DNA of 64,000 nt from assembly GCA_000583135.1 (NCBI GenBank), contig JFBG01000027.1:43030-107029 (forward strand), read 5' to 3'. The notes beneath the pieces were generated by a model. The model saw nothing but the letters and a program-made list of their open reading frames with translations, was not told the origin of the DNA and did not search any database. The stretch's first letter is position 1, and the number at the start of each line of letters is the position of its first letter. Below are positions 34,151-41,750 of this stretch, one piece after another. The position numbers were made by a program, and so were the translations under genes. The stretch comes from Thioalkalivibrio sp. HK1 (GTDB taxonomy: Bacteria; Pseudomonadota; Gammaproteobacteria; HK1).

Positions 34151-35356
34151 TCAACCCTCGAGCCGGGTACAGGCGCGCTGGATCCGGATGCAGGCCTCCT
34201 CGAGCCGATCCGTGGCCAGGGCGTAGGAAATCCTGAAATAGGGAGACAGGCCGAAAGCCTCGCCGTGGACGGCGGCGACCTCCTCGCTCTTTAGCAGGTA
34301 TTGCGCGAAATCGCCGTCGCTGCCGATGGTCTCGCCTTCCGGGGTGCGCTTGCCGATCGCCCCCCGGCAATCGACATAGAGATAAAACGCACCCTTCGAT
34401 GGGCTGCACGAAAGACCTCGAGTCTGGTTGAGGATGGAAACCCCGAGATCGCGGCGCTCGCGAAAGACCACGACATTGCGCGCGATGAAGGACTGATCCC
34501 CGTCCAAGGCCTCGACCCCGGCCCACTGACTGATACCGCAGGCCCCGCTGGTGGTCTGGGATTGCACCTTGGCCATCGTGCGAATCAAATCCTTGGGCCC
34601 GGCGGCATAGCCAAGACGCCAACCGGTCATGCAATAGGACTTGGAAAGACCGTTCATGGTCAAGGTGCGATCCGCAAGATCGGGGGCGGCGGCGGCCATG
34701 GTCGAAAAGGTGACCCCGTCATAGACGATATGCTCGTAGATATCATCGGTGAGGATGAGAATGCGCGGATGGCGCCGCAAGACCTCGGCCAACCCTTGCA
34801 GATCTTCCGCCGAATAGACCCCGCCCGAGGGATTGCCCGGACTATTGAGGATCAGCCATCTCGTGCGTTCGTTGATCGCCGCCTCGAGCCTTTCGGGGGT
34901 CAACCGGAATTCATCCTCGGCGAGGGTCTCGACCACCACCGGCTCGCCCCCGCCGAGCAGGGCCATATCGGGATAGCTCACCCAATAGGGGGCGGGGATG
35001 ATCACCTCGTCTTTCGGATCCAACGTGGCGATCAAGGCGTTGCTGATCACCTGCTTGCCGCCGGTGGAGACGATCACCTGATCCGGGTGATAGTCAAGGC
35101 CGTTCTCGCGGGAGAACTTCCGGCAGATCGCCTCGCGCAATTCCATCAGCCCCGTCAACGGCGGATATTTCGTATGCCCGTCGACGATGGCCCGCATCGC
35201 GGCCATCTTGATATTGTCGGGGGTATCGAAATCGGGCTCTCCGGCGGAAAGGGCGATGACATCGCGGCCGGCGCGCTTCATCTCCATCGCCTTGTTGGAG
35301 ATCAATATCGAGGGTGAGGATTTGATGCGTTCGAGGAGTTTCGAGGAAAAAGCCAT
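34151..35356 (-). CDS. Aspartate aminotransferase-family (class I) PLP enzyme
   Basis: 401 residues, type I-beta aspartate aminotransferase as in many bacteria lacking the enteric AspC. Characteristic segments are LSAGEPDFDTP near 38-48, GGKQVISNAL, NSPGNPSGGVYS near 170-181, DDIYEHIVYDG, and the PLP lysine in GLSKSYCMTGWRLGY near 238. The second of two adjacent ATGs (35356) has the better spacing to GGAGG. Two 12-bp tandem repeats lie 55-78 nt upstream of the start. It interconverts aspartate and glutamate or related amino acids. Confidence 0.93.
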   Translation of the reverse strand: MAFSSKLLERIKSSPSILISNKAMEMKRAGRDVIALSAGEPDFDTPDNIKMAAMRAIVDGHTKYPPLTGLMELREAICRKFSRENGLDYHPDQVIVSTGGKQVISNALIATLDPKDEVIIPAPYWVSYPDMALLGGGEPVVVETLAEDEFRLTPERLEAAINERTRWLILNSPGNPSGGVYSAEDLQGLAEVLRRHPRILILTDDIYEHIVYDGVTFSTMAAAAPDLADRTLTMNGLSKSYCMTGWRLGYAAGPKDLIRTMAKVQSQTTSGACGISQWAGVEALDGDQSFIARNVVVFRERRDLGVSILNQTRGLSCSPSKGAFYLYVDCRGAIGKRTPEGETIGSDGDFAQYLLKSEEVAAVHGEAFGLSPYFRISYALATDRLEEACIRIQRACTRLEG

Positions 35357-35410
35357 CATGGCCCTCCGAGATCGATACCTGATTCGATGTCCGCAAAGTG
35401 AAAGGAAAAA

Positions 35411-35434
35411 GGGTCTTTACATGGGTCTTTACAT
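35411..35434. repeat. Perfect 12-bp tandem duplication upstream of the aspartate aminotransferase gene
   Basis: GGGTCTTTACAT occurs twice without a gap (35411-35422 and 35423-35434), in the probable promoter or leader region of the minus-strand gene starting at 35356. Confidence 0.9.
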
Positions 35435-35597
35435 GGACGAAAAGGAACCCGTGCCCGCCCAAGCCCCGCCAAGGTGTCATCTTAGAACAAAAACCCGATG
35501 CGGCGAGGCTTTGGAAGGCGACATTCGATAGCGAAGTTCGGTGAAAGCATAGTCGATCGCCGGCGATCTTGGCATCGTCCGGTCGATGCGGGATTTT

Positions 35598-35954
35598 TCA
35601 GTTCAAGAAAAAGCCGATCATCTGCGCCACCCCTTGACCGATCTCGCTCTCCAAGGGAAAAGAGAGCATGCCCATCACCGAATAGCCGAGCAGCCAAGGC
35701 ATCAGGTAGAAACGAAAGAGATAGAAAAACCAAGCGACATAGAGGGGGATCACCGGCGGGATCAAAAAAGACGGGGTCACCGGCGAGAAGAGTCGAAGCA
35801 GAGGATCGGTGGCGCGCACGAAAAAACGCATGAAAAAGAAGCGGCTGTCCTGGGGCAGGAAAAGCCCCATCCCGAAACGCCCGATCAGCGTCCACATGAT
35901 CGCCCCCATCACATAGTCGAGGGCCAGCACCCAAAGAGGAAAAGCACCGTGCAT
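35598..35954 (-). CDS. YggT-like small integral membrane protein
   Basis: 118 residues with two to three hydrophobic segments (about 7-28, 60-85 and a weaker C-terminal one). The central stretch FFVRATDPLLRLFSPVTPSF resembles the YggT family signature in which a TDPLL-P motif links the two membrane hairpins. Function of YggT proteins is poorly defined (osmotic tolerance, division-site roles have been proposed). ATG 35954 has no strong ribosome site. The gene stands between the symporter terminator and the aminotransferase. Confidence 0.7.
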   Translation of the reverse strand: MHGAFPLWVLALDYVMGAIMWTLIGRFGMGLFLPQDSRFFFMRFFVRATDPLLRLFSPVTPSFLIPPVIPLYVAWFFYLFRFYLMPWLLGYSVMGMLSFPLESEIGQGVAQMIGFFLN

Positions 35955-36131
35955 CGTTTGTATATCGACCTGATCGCCCCGATGATCGAAAAAGCGGGCG
36001 CTGAAAAAAGGGTTGAAAGACGAAAGGATGCTTATCGGGGATAAGAGAATCCGAAAAAGGATTCGACCTCACCTTGGCATCTGCGCGTTTCGAAATCTTT
36101 CGGTGAATCCTTGCCGTCTTGCACCCATCGC

Positions 36132-36167
36132 AAAAAAGTCGGGGGCGGGAAGGTTCCCGCCCCCGAC
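36132..36167 (-). terminator. Rho-independent terminator of the symporter operon
   Basis: A perfect 14-bp stem (GTCGGGGGCGGGAA, 36138-36151, with its complement at 36154-36167) and a two-base loop; on the minus strand it is followed by six T residues (36137-36132). It lies 24 bp after the symporter stop codon. Confidence 0.95.
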
Positions 36168-36190
36168 GACCATCGAGCCGTCATCTTGGC

Positions 36191-38011
36191 CTAGTGCGAC
36201 GAAGAAAGAATCGTATCCCCCTTCGGCACCCGGGTGTCGTCGACCATCTTCTGGATCTCGTCACTCGGCGCCGGGGTCATCAAACTGACCACGACCATCG
36301 CCACCAAACTGACCGGCATACCGATGATGCCGAAACGCAGGTGGTCGATACCGAGCCAAGGCTCCATGCCGCCGAAACGCACCGCATAGAGGTACAAGGT
36401 ACCGGAGATCAGTCCCGCCAACATCCCGGCGATGGCTCCTTGACGATTGGCGCGTTTCCACCAAACGCCTAGCACCAGCGGGAAGAACAGACCGGAGCAG
36501 GCGAAGTCGAAGGCCCAAGCCACCGCTCCCAGGATGCTCGTGAGCTTGAGACTGGCGACCGCCGCCGCTCCCGCCCCGATCACGATCAACAAGACCCGCG
36601 CCACGATCAGGCGGGTTTTGGTCTCCGCCTTGGGGTCGATGATCTTGTAGTAGAGATCGTGCGAAAGAGCGTTGGCGATGGCCAGAAGCAGCCCGTCGGC
36701 GGTGGACATCGCCGCCGCCATACCGCCGGCTGCGACCAGACCGGAGATGACATAGGGCAGGCCTGCGATTTCCGGAGTCGCCAGCACGACGATATCGCCG
36801 CGCATGAAGAACTCGTTGATCTGCAAGAGTCCGTCGCCGTTGGAATCCACCACCTTGAGGAAGCCGACCTCGCTCCAGTTCTTGATCCACTCCAGAGCGT
36901 TGACCTCCGCGATGGACTTGCCGATGATGCCGGTGGCGAGATTCGGATCGAGCACCTGCAGCTTGGTGAAGGTGGCAAGGGCCGGGGCGGTGAAGTAGAG
37001 CAAGAAGATGAAGAGCAAGGACCACGCCACCGATTGCCGCGCGGCCTTGACCGAAGGGGTCGTGAAGTAGCGCATCAGGATATGCGGCAAGGAGGCGGTT
37101 CCGGCCATCATGCACAGGGTCAAGGTGGCGAACTTCCAAGCGGCGAAGGGATCGCCGGCGGCCTCGGCATGCTTGACGGTCAGAGCTCTAAGCCCGGCGA
37201 AGGTCTCGGCCGGTTTGAGTTCGCCGACCTGGTGCAGCGCTTCCAGCTCGCCCAAGCGCATGACCGCATCCCCGTAGGCCAGCTGCGGGAAGAGACCGAA
37301 GCCCTGCTTGTTCGACATCCAGATCACCGGCACGAGGTAGGCGATGATCAGCACGATGTACTGGGCGACCTGAGTCCAAGTCACCGCTCGCATCCCGCCG
37401 AGCATCGAGCACAACAAGATGCCGAGCAAGCCGAACCACACACCGACTTCGAAGGGAATATGCAAAGCCCTCGAGGCGATGGTACCGGTGGCGTTGATCT
37501 GGGCCGTCACGTAGGTAAAGGAGGCCAATACCAAGACCAATACCGCGCAAAAACGCGCCAGATTCCCGCCGTAGCGAGTGCCGATGAAGTCGGGCACGGT
37601 ATAGCAACCGAACTTGCGCAAGTACGGCGCCATCAGCGAGGCCACCAATACGTAGCCCCCGGTCCATCCGACGACGAAGGCGAGATAGGCATGACCGCCC
37701 ATATAGATGCCGCCGGCCATCGCCACGAAGGAGGCGCCGGACATCCAATCCGCCGCCGTCGCCATGCCGTTGAATACCGGTGGTACCTGACGCCCGGCAA
37801 CGTAGTAGGCATCCACCTGCATCGTGCGCGAGAGCCAACCGATGGCGGCGTAGATGAAGACGGTGAAGCCGACGAAGAGGATGCCGATGGTGTCGGCACT
37901 GACCCCCATCTGCTCCAATACCGCCATCAACAAGATGAAGACGAGGAACCCGCCGGTGTATATCCCGTAGATTTTCGGCAGGTTATCAATGAAATTTCCT
38001 GATTTTTTCAT
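36191..38011 (-). CDS. Sodium:solute symporter, VC_2705/ActP-like, with an EF-hand-type loop
   Basis: 606-residue secondary transporter of the SSS family with about 13 helices, similar to acetate permeases of the VC_2705 group. Family landmarks are YYVAGRQVPPVFNGMATAADWMS (near 69-91), GGMRAVTWTQVAQY near 205-218 and GGMAAAMSTADGLLLAIANALSHDLY. Between two helices, residues 389-400 read DSNGDGLLQINE, a canonical calcium-binding EF-hand loop (acidic or amide ligands at positions 1, 3, 5, glycine at 6, glutamate at 12). It follows the DUF4212 small-subunit gene by 18 bp, the usual arrangement. Substrate probably a short carboxylate such as acetate, by family. Confidence 0.93.
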   Translation of the reverse strand: MKKSGNFIDNLPKIYGIYTGGFLVFILLMAVLEQMGVSADTIGILFVGFTVFIYAAIGWLSRTMQVDAYYVAGRQVPPVFNGMATAADWMSGASFVAMAGGIYMGGHAYLAFVVGWTGGYVLVASLMAPYLRKFGCYTVPDFIGTRYGGNLARFCAVLVLVLASFTYVTAQINATGTIASRALHIPFEVGVWFGLLGILLCSMLGGMRAVTWTQVAQYIVLIIAYLVPVIWMSNKQGFGLFPQLAYGDAVMRLGELEALHQVGELKPAETFAGLRALTVKHAEAAGDPFAAWKFATLTLCMMAGTASLPHILMRYFTTPSVKAARQSVAWSLLFIFLLYFTAPALATFTKLQVLDPNLATGIIGKSIAEVNALEWIKNWSEVGFLKVVDSNGDGLLQINEFFMRGDIVVLATPEIAGLPYVISGLVAAGGMAAAMSTADGLLLAIANALSHDLYYKIIDPKAETKTRLIVARVLLIVIGAGAAAVASLKLTSILGAVAWAFDFACSGLFFPLVLGVWWKRANRQGAIAGMLAGLISGTLYLYAVRFGGMEPWLGIDHLRFGIIGMPVSLVAMVVVSLMTPAPSDEIQKMVDDTRVPKGDTILSSSH

Positions 38012-38029
38012 AGTTGGACGCTCCCTCTT

Positions 38030-38293
38030 TTACTCGTCTTCTTCGGCGAAGCCGCATTCGCGATCGATCCGATCCTGGGCCCTTGCGAACCAGAAGATCA
38101 GCACGACGAATATGAACAAGGAGCCCTGAGCGGCCATGTAAAAGCCGAGCGGGAATCCCAAAAACGACGATTCGTTGAGGGCGCTGGCGAACCAATGCAC
38201 CAAGAACGAGAAGACGAACCAGATGGTCAAGGTAACCCACATCAAAGCGCGGGTCCGCCGCCAATGGGTGGCATGATCACTTCCATTGCTCAT
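38030..38293 (-). CDS. DUF4212 small subunit of the sodium:solute symporter
   Basis: 87-residue membrane protein with two hydrophobic helices (about 15-38 and 50-70) and a charged tail (ARAQDRIDRECGFAEEDE). This is the small partner consistently found immediately upstream of VC_2705-type symporters. ATG 38293 follows a GGGGAG site by 8 nt. The reading frame stays open for another 96 codons upstream to 38581, but that extension lacks a ribosome site and resembles nothing I recognise. Confidence 0.92.
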   Translation of the reverse strand: MSNGSDHATHWRRTRALMWVTLTIWFVFSFLVHWFASALNESSFLGFPLGFYMAAQGSLFIFVVLIFWFARAQDRIDRECGFAEEDE

Positions 38294-38763
38294 GAGAATC
38301 TCCCCCCTTGAGGTTTTTATCGTTAACGCCGACGATTCGGCGATGGATAAGGCGACCGTATCGACGGATCGCCTTCGTCCCCCGCCACCTCGTCGCTTTG
38401 CGCTCCTTATGGCTTCTTTCGAGACGGCCTTGAGACCAAGCCAAGGTCCGAATCCAGCAGCCTTCGATATCGGACCGACGATGCGAAAGCGGGTGCCGTC
38501 GTCGATCCAAGGGCTGTCCTGTTCGGGTATCTTCGTAAGTTCGACCGACAATTCTACCCTATTCGGCATCCTTAATCCCATACCTGCAAGCGATCCCGCC
38601 TTCGGGTCGGACCCCTTGAAGTATCATCGCTTTTTTCGATCGTCGACGACTCGGGTTTTGATATCCTTGGCCGATGAGCGAGGAATGCGGCATCGAGATC
38701 GAGCCCTTTTCATCGCACGCATCGCAAGCAGCGAATCGGCGAAACCATCGGGAGTGATCGACG
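38294..38763. other. Intergenic region between the symporter operon and a hypothetical gene
   Basis: 470 bp between divergent genes. It contains an open frame continuous with the DUF4212 gene (to 38581) that I do not accept as coding, and a plausible -10 hexamer TAGAAT on the minus strand near 38554-38559. A GGGAG ribosome site for the plus-strand gene lies at its right edge. No RNA gene or strong terminator was seen. Confidence 0.5.
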
Positions 38764-39432
38764 ATGCGGGCGCAAGAAAGAATTCGTGAACTGCGGCATT
38801 GGCTCAAGACCATCACCGACTACATGGGGGCGGGGCGCAATAAAAGCCGAGGAACGATCGACTGCCATTCGGCGCTGGTGGATTTCCTCGATACCCGCTC
38901 GAGTCTGGTGGCCCAGACCACCCTCTACGGCTATCTGCGCACCCGCGCCGGGATGCGCTACCCCACCCTTTTCGAGAACGATGCTTGGGTGGGGGCCATC
39001 AACCATGCCAAGTGGCAGATGTGGCTCGCCTGCCTTTCGGATCTCTCGGTCTTCGCCGGAGGGACGATCGCGCGGCATACCCGGGGCCGTGCGGATTCGA
39101 ATGTCGCCGGGGGCATCGCCTGCAAGGCCGCTTTCCACGCTTTGGAACGCAAGAATATCCCGGCGGATTCAGGTCCCCTTTTCACCGATACCGCGCAGGA
39201 GTTGCGCCGGCGGCTGCTCGCCTGTCGCTGGGAGTCGGTGGATGACGGCGAGGGGGCCTTCGTCGAAAGCCCGCAAGCGTTGGTGCTCCACGCCCCGATC
39301 ATCGAAGAACTGATGCAGCTCGACGAGGAGATCGTGCGCAACTCGGTGCGATTTCGCTGGGAAGAGATTCGCTGCGAGCTGCGAAAAAAGATGGATGCCG
39401 AGGCCTTGATCGAATCCGCCGAAGGCGATTGA
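38764..39432 (+). CDS. Conserved-looking soluble protein of unknown function
   Basis: 222 residues, not recognised. No signal peptide or membrane segment. Predicted mostly helical, with a Trp/Tyr-rich middle (NHAKWQMWLACLSDLSVFAGG near 79-99), a short glycine-rich stretch (GGTIARHTRG), and a highly charged C-terminus. Good ribosome site GGGAG eight nt before the ATG and codon use like its neighbours support a real gene. It lies divergent from the symporter operon; any link to transport is speculation. Confidence 0.7.
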   Translation: MRAQERIRELRHWLKTITDYMGAGRNKSRGTIDCHSALVDFLDTRSSLVAQTTLYGYLRTRAGMRYPTLFENDAWVGAINHAKWQMWLACLSDLSVFAGGTIARHTRGRADSNVAGGIACKAAFHALERKNIPADSGPLFTDTAQELRRRLLACRWESVDDGEGAFVESPQALVLHAPIIEELMQLDEEIVRNSVRFRWEEIRCELRKKMDAEALIESAEGD

Positions 39433-39534
39433 TGCGATCGATCGACACCTTTGGCTCAAGCGCAACGCAAATCGTCGATCGCAGCGGCGATCCTCGCCTC
39501 GAAGGCCGATCCGAGGACGAGGGCGGGCATCCCC

Positions 39535-39909
39535 TCAAAGGCTGCGGGCGATCCCCAGTCCGAGCCATGCCGCGGCGAGGCACAAGAAGGCGTTCGACAA
39601 TAGATTGATCGATGCCTTGGCGTATCCGCCTTGCTGGATCAACAAAACGCTCTCGATGGAAAAGGCGGAGAAGGTGGTGAAGGCCCCGAGCAATCCCACC
39701 ATGATCCCCGCTCGCAAGGAGGCGGGGATGGCATAGCGCTCGAAGAAAAGACCCCACAGGATCCCCGCCGCCAAGCAGCCGCCGACATTGACGATCAAGG
39801 TGCCGAAGGGAAAATCCCGGCCCAGCATGATCGCCGCCCCCTGCCCGACCCAAAAACGCAACAGCGCCCCCAACGCCCCGCCGACGGCGATGGCAAGCGA
39901 GGTCGTCAT
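39535..39909 (-). CDS. crcB: Fluoride ion channel CrcB/Fluc
   Basis: 124-residue dual-topology fluoride exporter with four hydrophobic segments. Family motifs GGALGALLRFWVGQ near the N-terminus, FPFGTLIVNVGGC near 34-46 and GLLGAFTTFSAFSIE near 70-84 (containing the TTFS phenylalanine box) are present. ATG 39909 is preferred because AGGTGA lies 7-8 nt upstream; a GTG at 39921 would overlap that site. No fluoride riboswitch consensus is visible upstream. Two 16-bp direct repeats lie 60-90 nt upstream. Confidence 0.94.
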   Translation of the reverse strand: MTTSLAIAVGGALGALLRFWVGQGAAIMLGRDFPFGTLIVNVGGCLAAGILWGLFFERYAIPASLRAGIMVGLLGAFTTFSAFSIESVLLIQQGGYAKASINLLSNAFLCLAAAWLGLGIARSL

Positions 39910-39970
39910 CGATGCGCTCACCTGATTTTGCTCCCTATCGATCGAGATGGTGGGGATATTCGAAGGGGTC

Positions 39971-40002
39971 GCTTTTCAACCGGCGCGCTTTTCAACCGGC
40001 AA
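39971..40002. repeat. Two 16-bp direct repeats upstream of crcB
   Basis: GCTTTTCAACCGGC occurs at 39971-39984 and again at 39987-40000, a 16-bp period. The repeat sits in the crcB promoter/leader region. Confidence 0.85.
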
Positions 40003-40057
40003 GAGATCAAGACGACGAGGCAAGGGCGGGGCCAAGCGAAAACGAAGCGCAAAGAAA

Positions 40058-40087
40058 GGGAACTATATCGAATAGTGCCGAAAGATA
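40058..40087 (+). repeat. Left copy of an inverted 30-bp motif flanking the Cys-rich gene
   Basis: Contains TATATCGAATAGTGCCGAAA (40064-40083). An inverted copy with four differences lies at 41647-41677, on the other side of the Cys-rich gene, and a third, shorter copy occurs at 18488-18507. The copy lies just outside the bidirectional terminator at 40094-40123. Confidence 0.8.
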
Positions 40088-40093
40088 ACCGAG

Positions 40094-40123
40094 AAAAAGG
40101 GGCTCGCATGGAGCCCCTTTTTT
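40094..40123 (-). terminator. Bidirectional rho-independent terminator of the Cys-rich protein gene
   Basis: Stem GGGGCTC (40099-40105) with GAGCCCC (40111-40117), loop GCATG, flanked by five A and six T residues that extend the stem and provide T runs in both directions. It is 10 bp after the stop of the minus-strand gene. Confidence 0.93.
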
Positions 40124-40133
40124 ATTTGCCTAC

Positions 40134-41570
40134 TTAGGGTTCATCGACCGCGAGTTGATTGATTACCCAGATAAGAATCGGGATAGCAACCTGCATATTC
40201 TCCCGCACCACGGTAGCGTCGTTGTCCGCTAGATGGAAGCAGGAGTACGGGTCGGTACCGCAAAGCGGGTCGGTGTCGAGCCTGATGTCGTATTCCGGCT
40301 CGGGCGACGAAGCGATCATCGTCGTGGGCTGCCCCGCATCGATGGACGCCTGCGGGTAAAACTTGTCGCAACGATCGTAGCAAGACTGCGACCCGTCCTC
40401 ATACTCGTCACAATCGAACTTGCAGTCACTTAGCCCCGCAAGCATCGTGTCCGCTTTGGTAGCCGCAGACCCGAGCGCAGATCCATCTTCGCCGATGCCC
40501 TCATCCATTTCCTCAACTTCGAGATGAGCCTTGTTCGGCCAGCACCCGGTGTCTGAACAGCAGTAAACTGCATCGCAAGTATAGCCAGCGATCATTGCCG
40601 GCATCGTGGACTGCTCGGCGCTCGACTGCTGACCGACGTCCTCCATGCAATCGATGTAGCACTCCTGTTTTTCGTCCGCAGGCTTGCCAGAGCACTCGCT
40701 GCAAAAGTTAAGGTGAATGCCCGCAGTCATCGGCTCATCGGTCGGCTTAGACTCGATCAGCGCATCCGGCGCGGTGTCGTCGCCCGGCTTCAAGTCATCG
40801 CAGTTATTCGGATTCTTCCTACACACAAAGCCATCGTAGGCGAGCATATCGGCGGAACGCATCGGCTGATATTCGATGCCGTCGATGCCATCGATGCCCC
40901 CATCTTCGGGGCGAGCCTTGTTCGACCAGCACCAGTCCTTCCCGAAGGGATTGGTCACGCAGCATTTGCTGCCCGCAGGGGTGCATTGCACCAATGCGGT
41001 CTGGGTGGGCGCGTCGATGCTCGCCTTCCCGCCTGACAAGCAATAGGTGGGTGTGAATATGAGATTGACGCAAATCTGCCAAGCGTGCTGCGTACCAAAC
41101 AACTCATGGGCTTGCTCGGGCGTAGGAGCGACGTGATTCAGCCAATCGACGAACTCTTGATCGACCGAAGCCTTATTTTTGTTCTGGCAATCGCTCATGC
41201 ACTTGCCGTAATCGTCTTCGCGCACGTCACGGCATTCAATCTCGCACGATCCCAAGGCTTGGGGCGGAGGAATGAACCCGCCATTGCCGGTCGGCTGGGC
41301 GGTGATGATCGGATCGTCGGTCGGCTTGGTCTCGATCCATCCGCCCTCTTCCTCGACGTCGGGCTTCATGTAGCCGCAGCCGAGCGGGTGATGGCACGAG
41401 CCATCGGCAGTCATCATTTTCTCGACGCGATCCAAGGCTTCGAGAGCCTCGTTCGCATCGTAATTCGCTTGGGGATCCGGGTTCGGACAGCCCTCGGCGG
41501 TACAGGACACGCCAGCGTGAACCGCCCCGACGAAGCCGAAGAGCATCGCAATCATCGCTATCTTTTTCAT
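40134..41570 (-). CDS. Secreted cysteine-rich protein with repeated twin-CX3C hairpins
   Basis: 478 residues, not recognised. A clear signal peptide (MKKIAMIAMLFGFVGAVHA) is followed by an acidic mature chain with 30 cysteines. Three twin motifs could fold as disulfide-stapled helical hairpins: Cys109/113 with 124/128, Cys290/293 with 304/308, Cys383/387 with 397/401 (C-x2-3-C, 9-10 residues, C-x3-C). Two modules share CC...CW-x-N-K-A (203-220 and 337-348), and three short loops have a proline between cysteines (59-65, 250-257, 437-444). So the protein is built from repeated units. GGAGG upstream of ATG 41570 sets the start. The gene is flanked by an inverted motif, has its own promoter and terminator, and its composition differs from its neighbours. 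Confidence 0.8.
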   Translation of the reverse strand: MKKIAMIAMLFGFVGAVHAGVSCTAEGCPNPDPQANYDANEALEALDRVEKMMTADGSCHHPLGCGYMKPDVEEEGGWIETKPTDDPIITAQPTGNGGFIPPPQALGSCEIECRDVREDDYGKCMSDCQNKNKASVDQEFVDWLNHVAPTPEQAHELFGTQHAWQICVNLIFTPTYCLSGGKASIDAPTQTALVQCTPAGSKCCVTNPFGKDWCWSNKARPEDGGIDGIDGIEYQPMRSADMLAYDGFVCRKNPNNCDDLKPGDDTAPDALIESKPTDEPMTAGIHLNFCSECSGKPADEKQECYIDCMEDVGQQSSAEQSTMPAMIAGYTCDAVYCCSDTGCWPNKAHLEVEEMDEGIGEDGSALGSAATKADTMLAGLSDCKFDCDEYEDGSQSCYDRCDKFYPQASIDAGQPTTMIASSPEPEYDIRLDTDPLCGTDPYSCFHLADNDATVVRENMQVAIPILIWVINQLAVDEP

Positions 41571-41613
41571 GGCTACTTCCTCCGTGGTTATCACTTGTGT
41601 ACCCGTTCCTATA

Positions 41614-41642
41614 CCCTTACTTTATTTCGATCGAAATGTCAA
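41614..41642 (-). promoter_or_regulatory. Candidate promoter with overlapping palindromic operator for the Cys-rich gene
   Basis: On the minus strand a perfect -35 TTGACA (41642-41637) is followed by a 17-bp spacer and a weak -10 TAAGGG (41619-41614), 44 nt before the start codon. The spacer contains the perfect 12-bp palindrome TTTCGATCGAAA (41625-41636), placed where a repressor would block RNA polymerase. Confidence 0.4.
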
Positions 41643-41646
41643 GATA

Positions 41647-41677
41647 TATCTCTCGGCACTATCCGATATAATTTCCC
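41647..41677 (-). repeat. Right copy of the inverted 30-bp motif flanking the Cys-rich gene
   Basis: Read on the minus strand it contains TATATCGGATAGTGCCGAGA (41670-41651), matching the left copy at 40058-40087 in opposite orientation. It lies immediately upstream of the candidate promoter. Confidence 0.8.
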
Positions 41678-41750
41678 AAAGAAAGCCCTCCGTCGAGATC
41701 GCAAGGCCCGGCATCCCGCTTTCTTCCCCGTTCGAACCCCTAAGCACCGT

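Noticed and set aside
38294..38581. Extended N-terminal domain of the DUF4212 protein
   Set aside because: A good ribosome site and the family N-terminus occur at the downstream ATG 38293; the extension has no support beyond lacking stops.
39910..40060. Fluoride riboswitch upstream of crcB
   Set aside because: I could not find the conserved stem and pseudoknot sequence; the region is dominated by a 16-bp direct repeat.
40058..41677. Complete transposon around the Cys-rich gene
   Set aside because: No transposase, integrase or clear target-site duplication was found; only the inverted flanking motif is seen.
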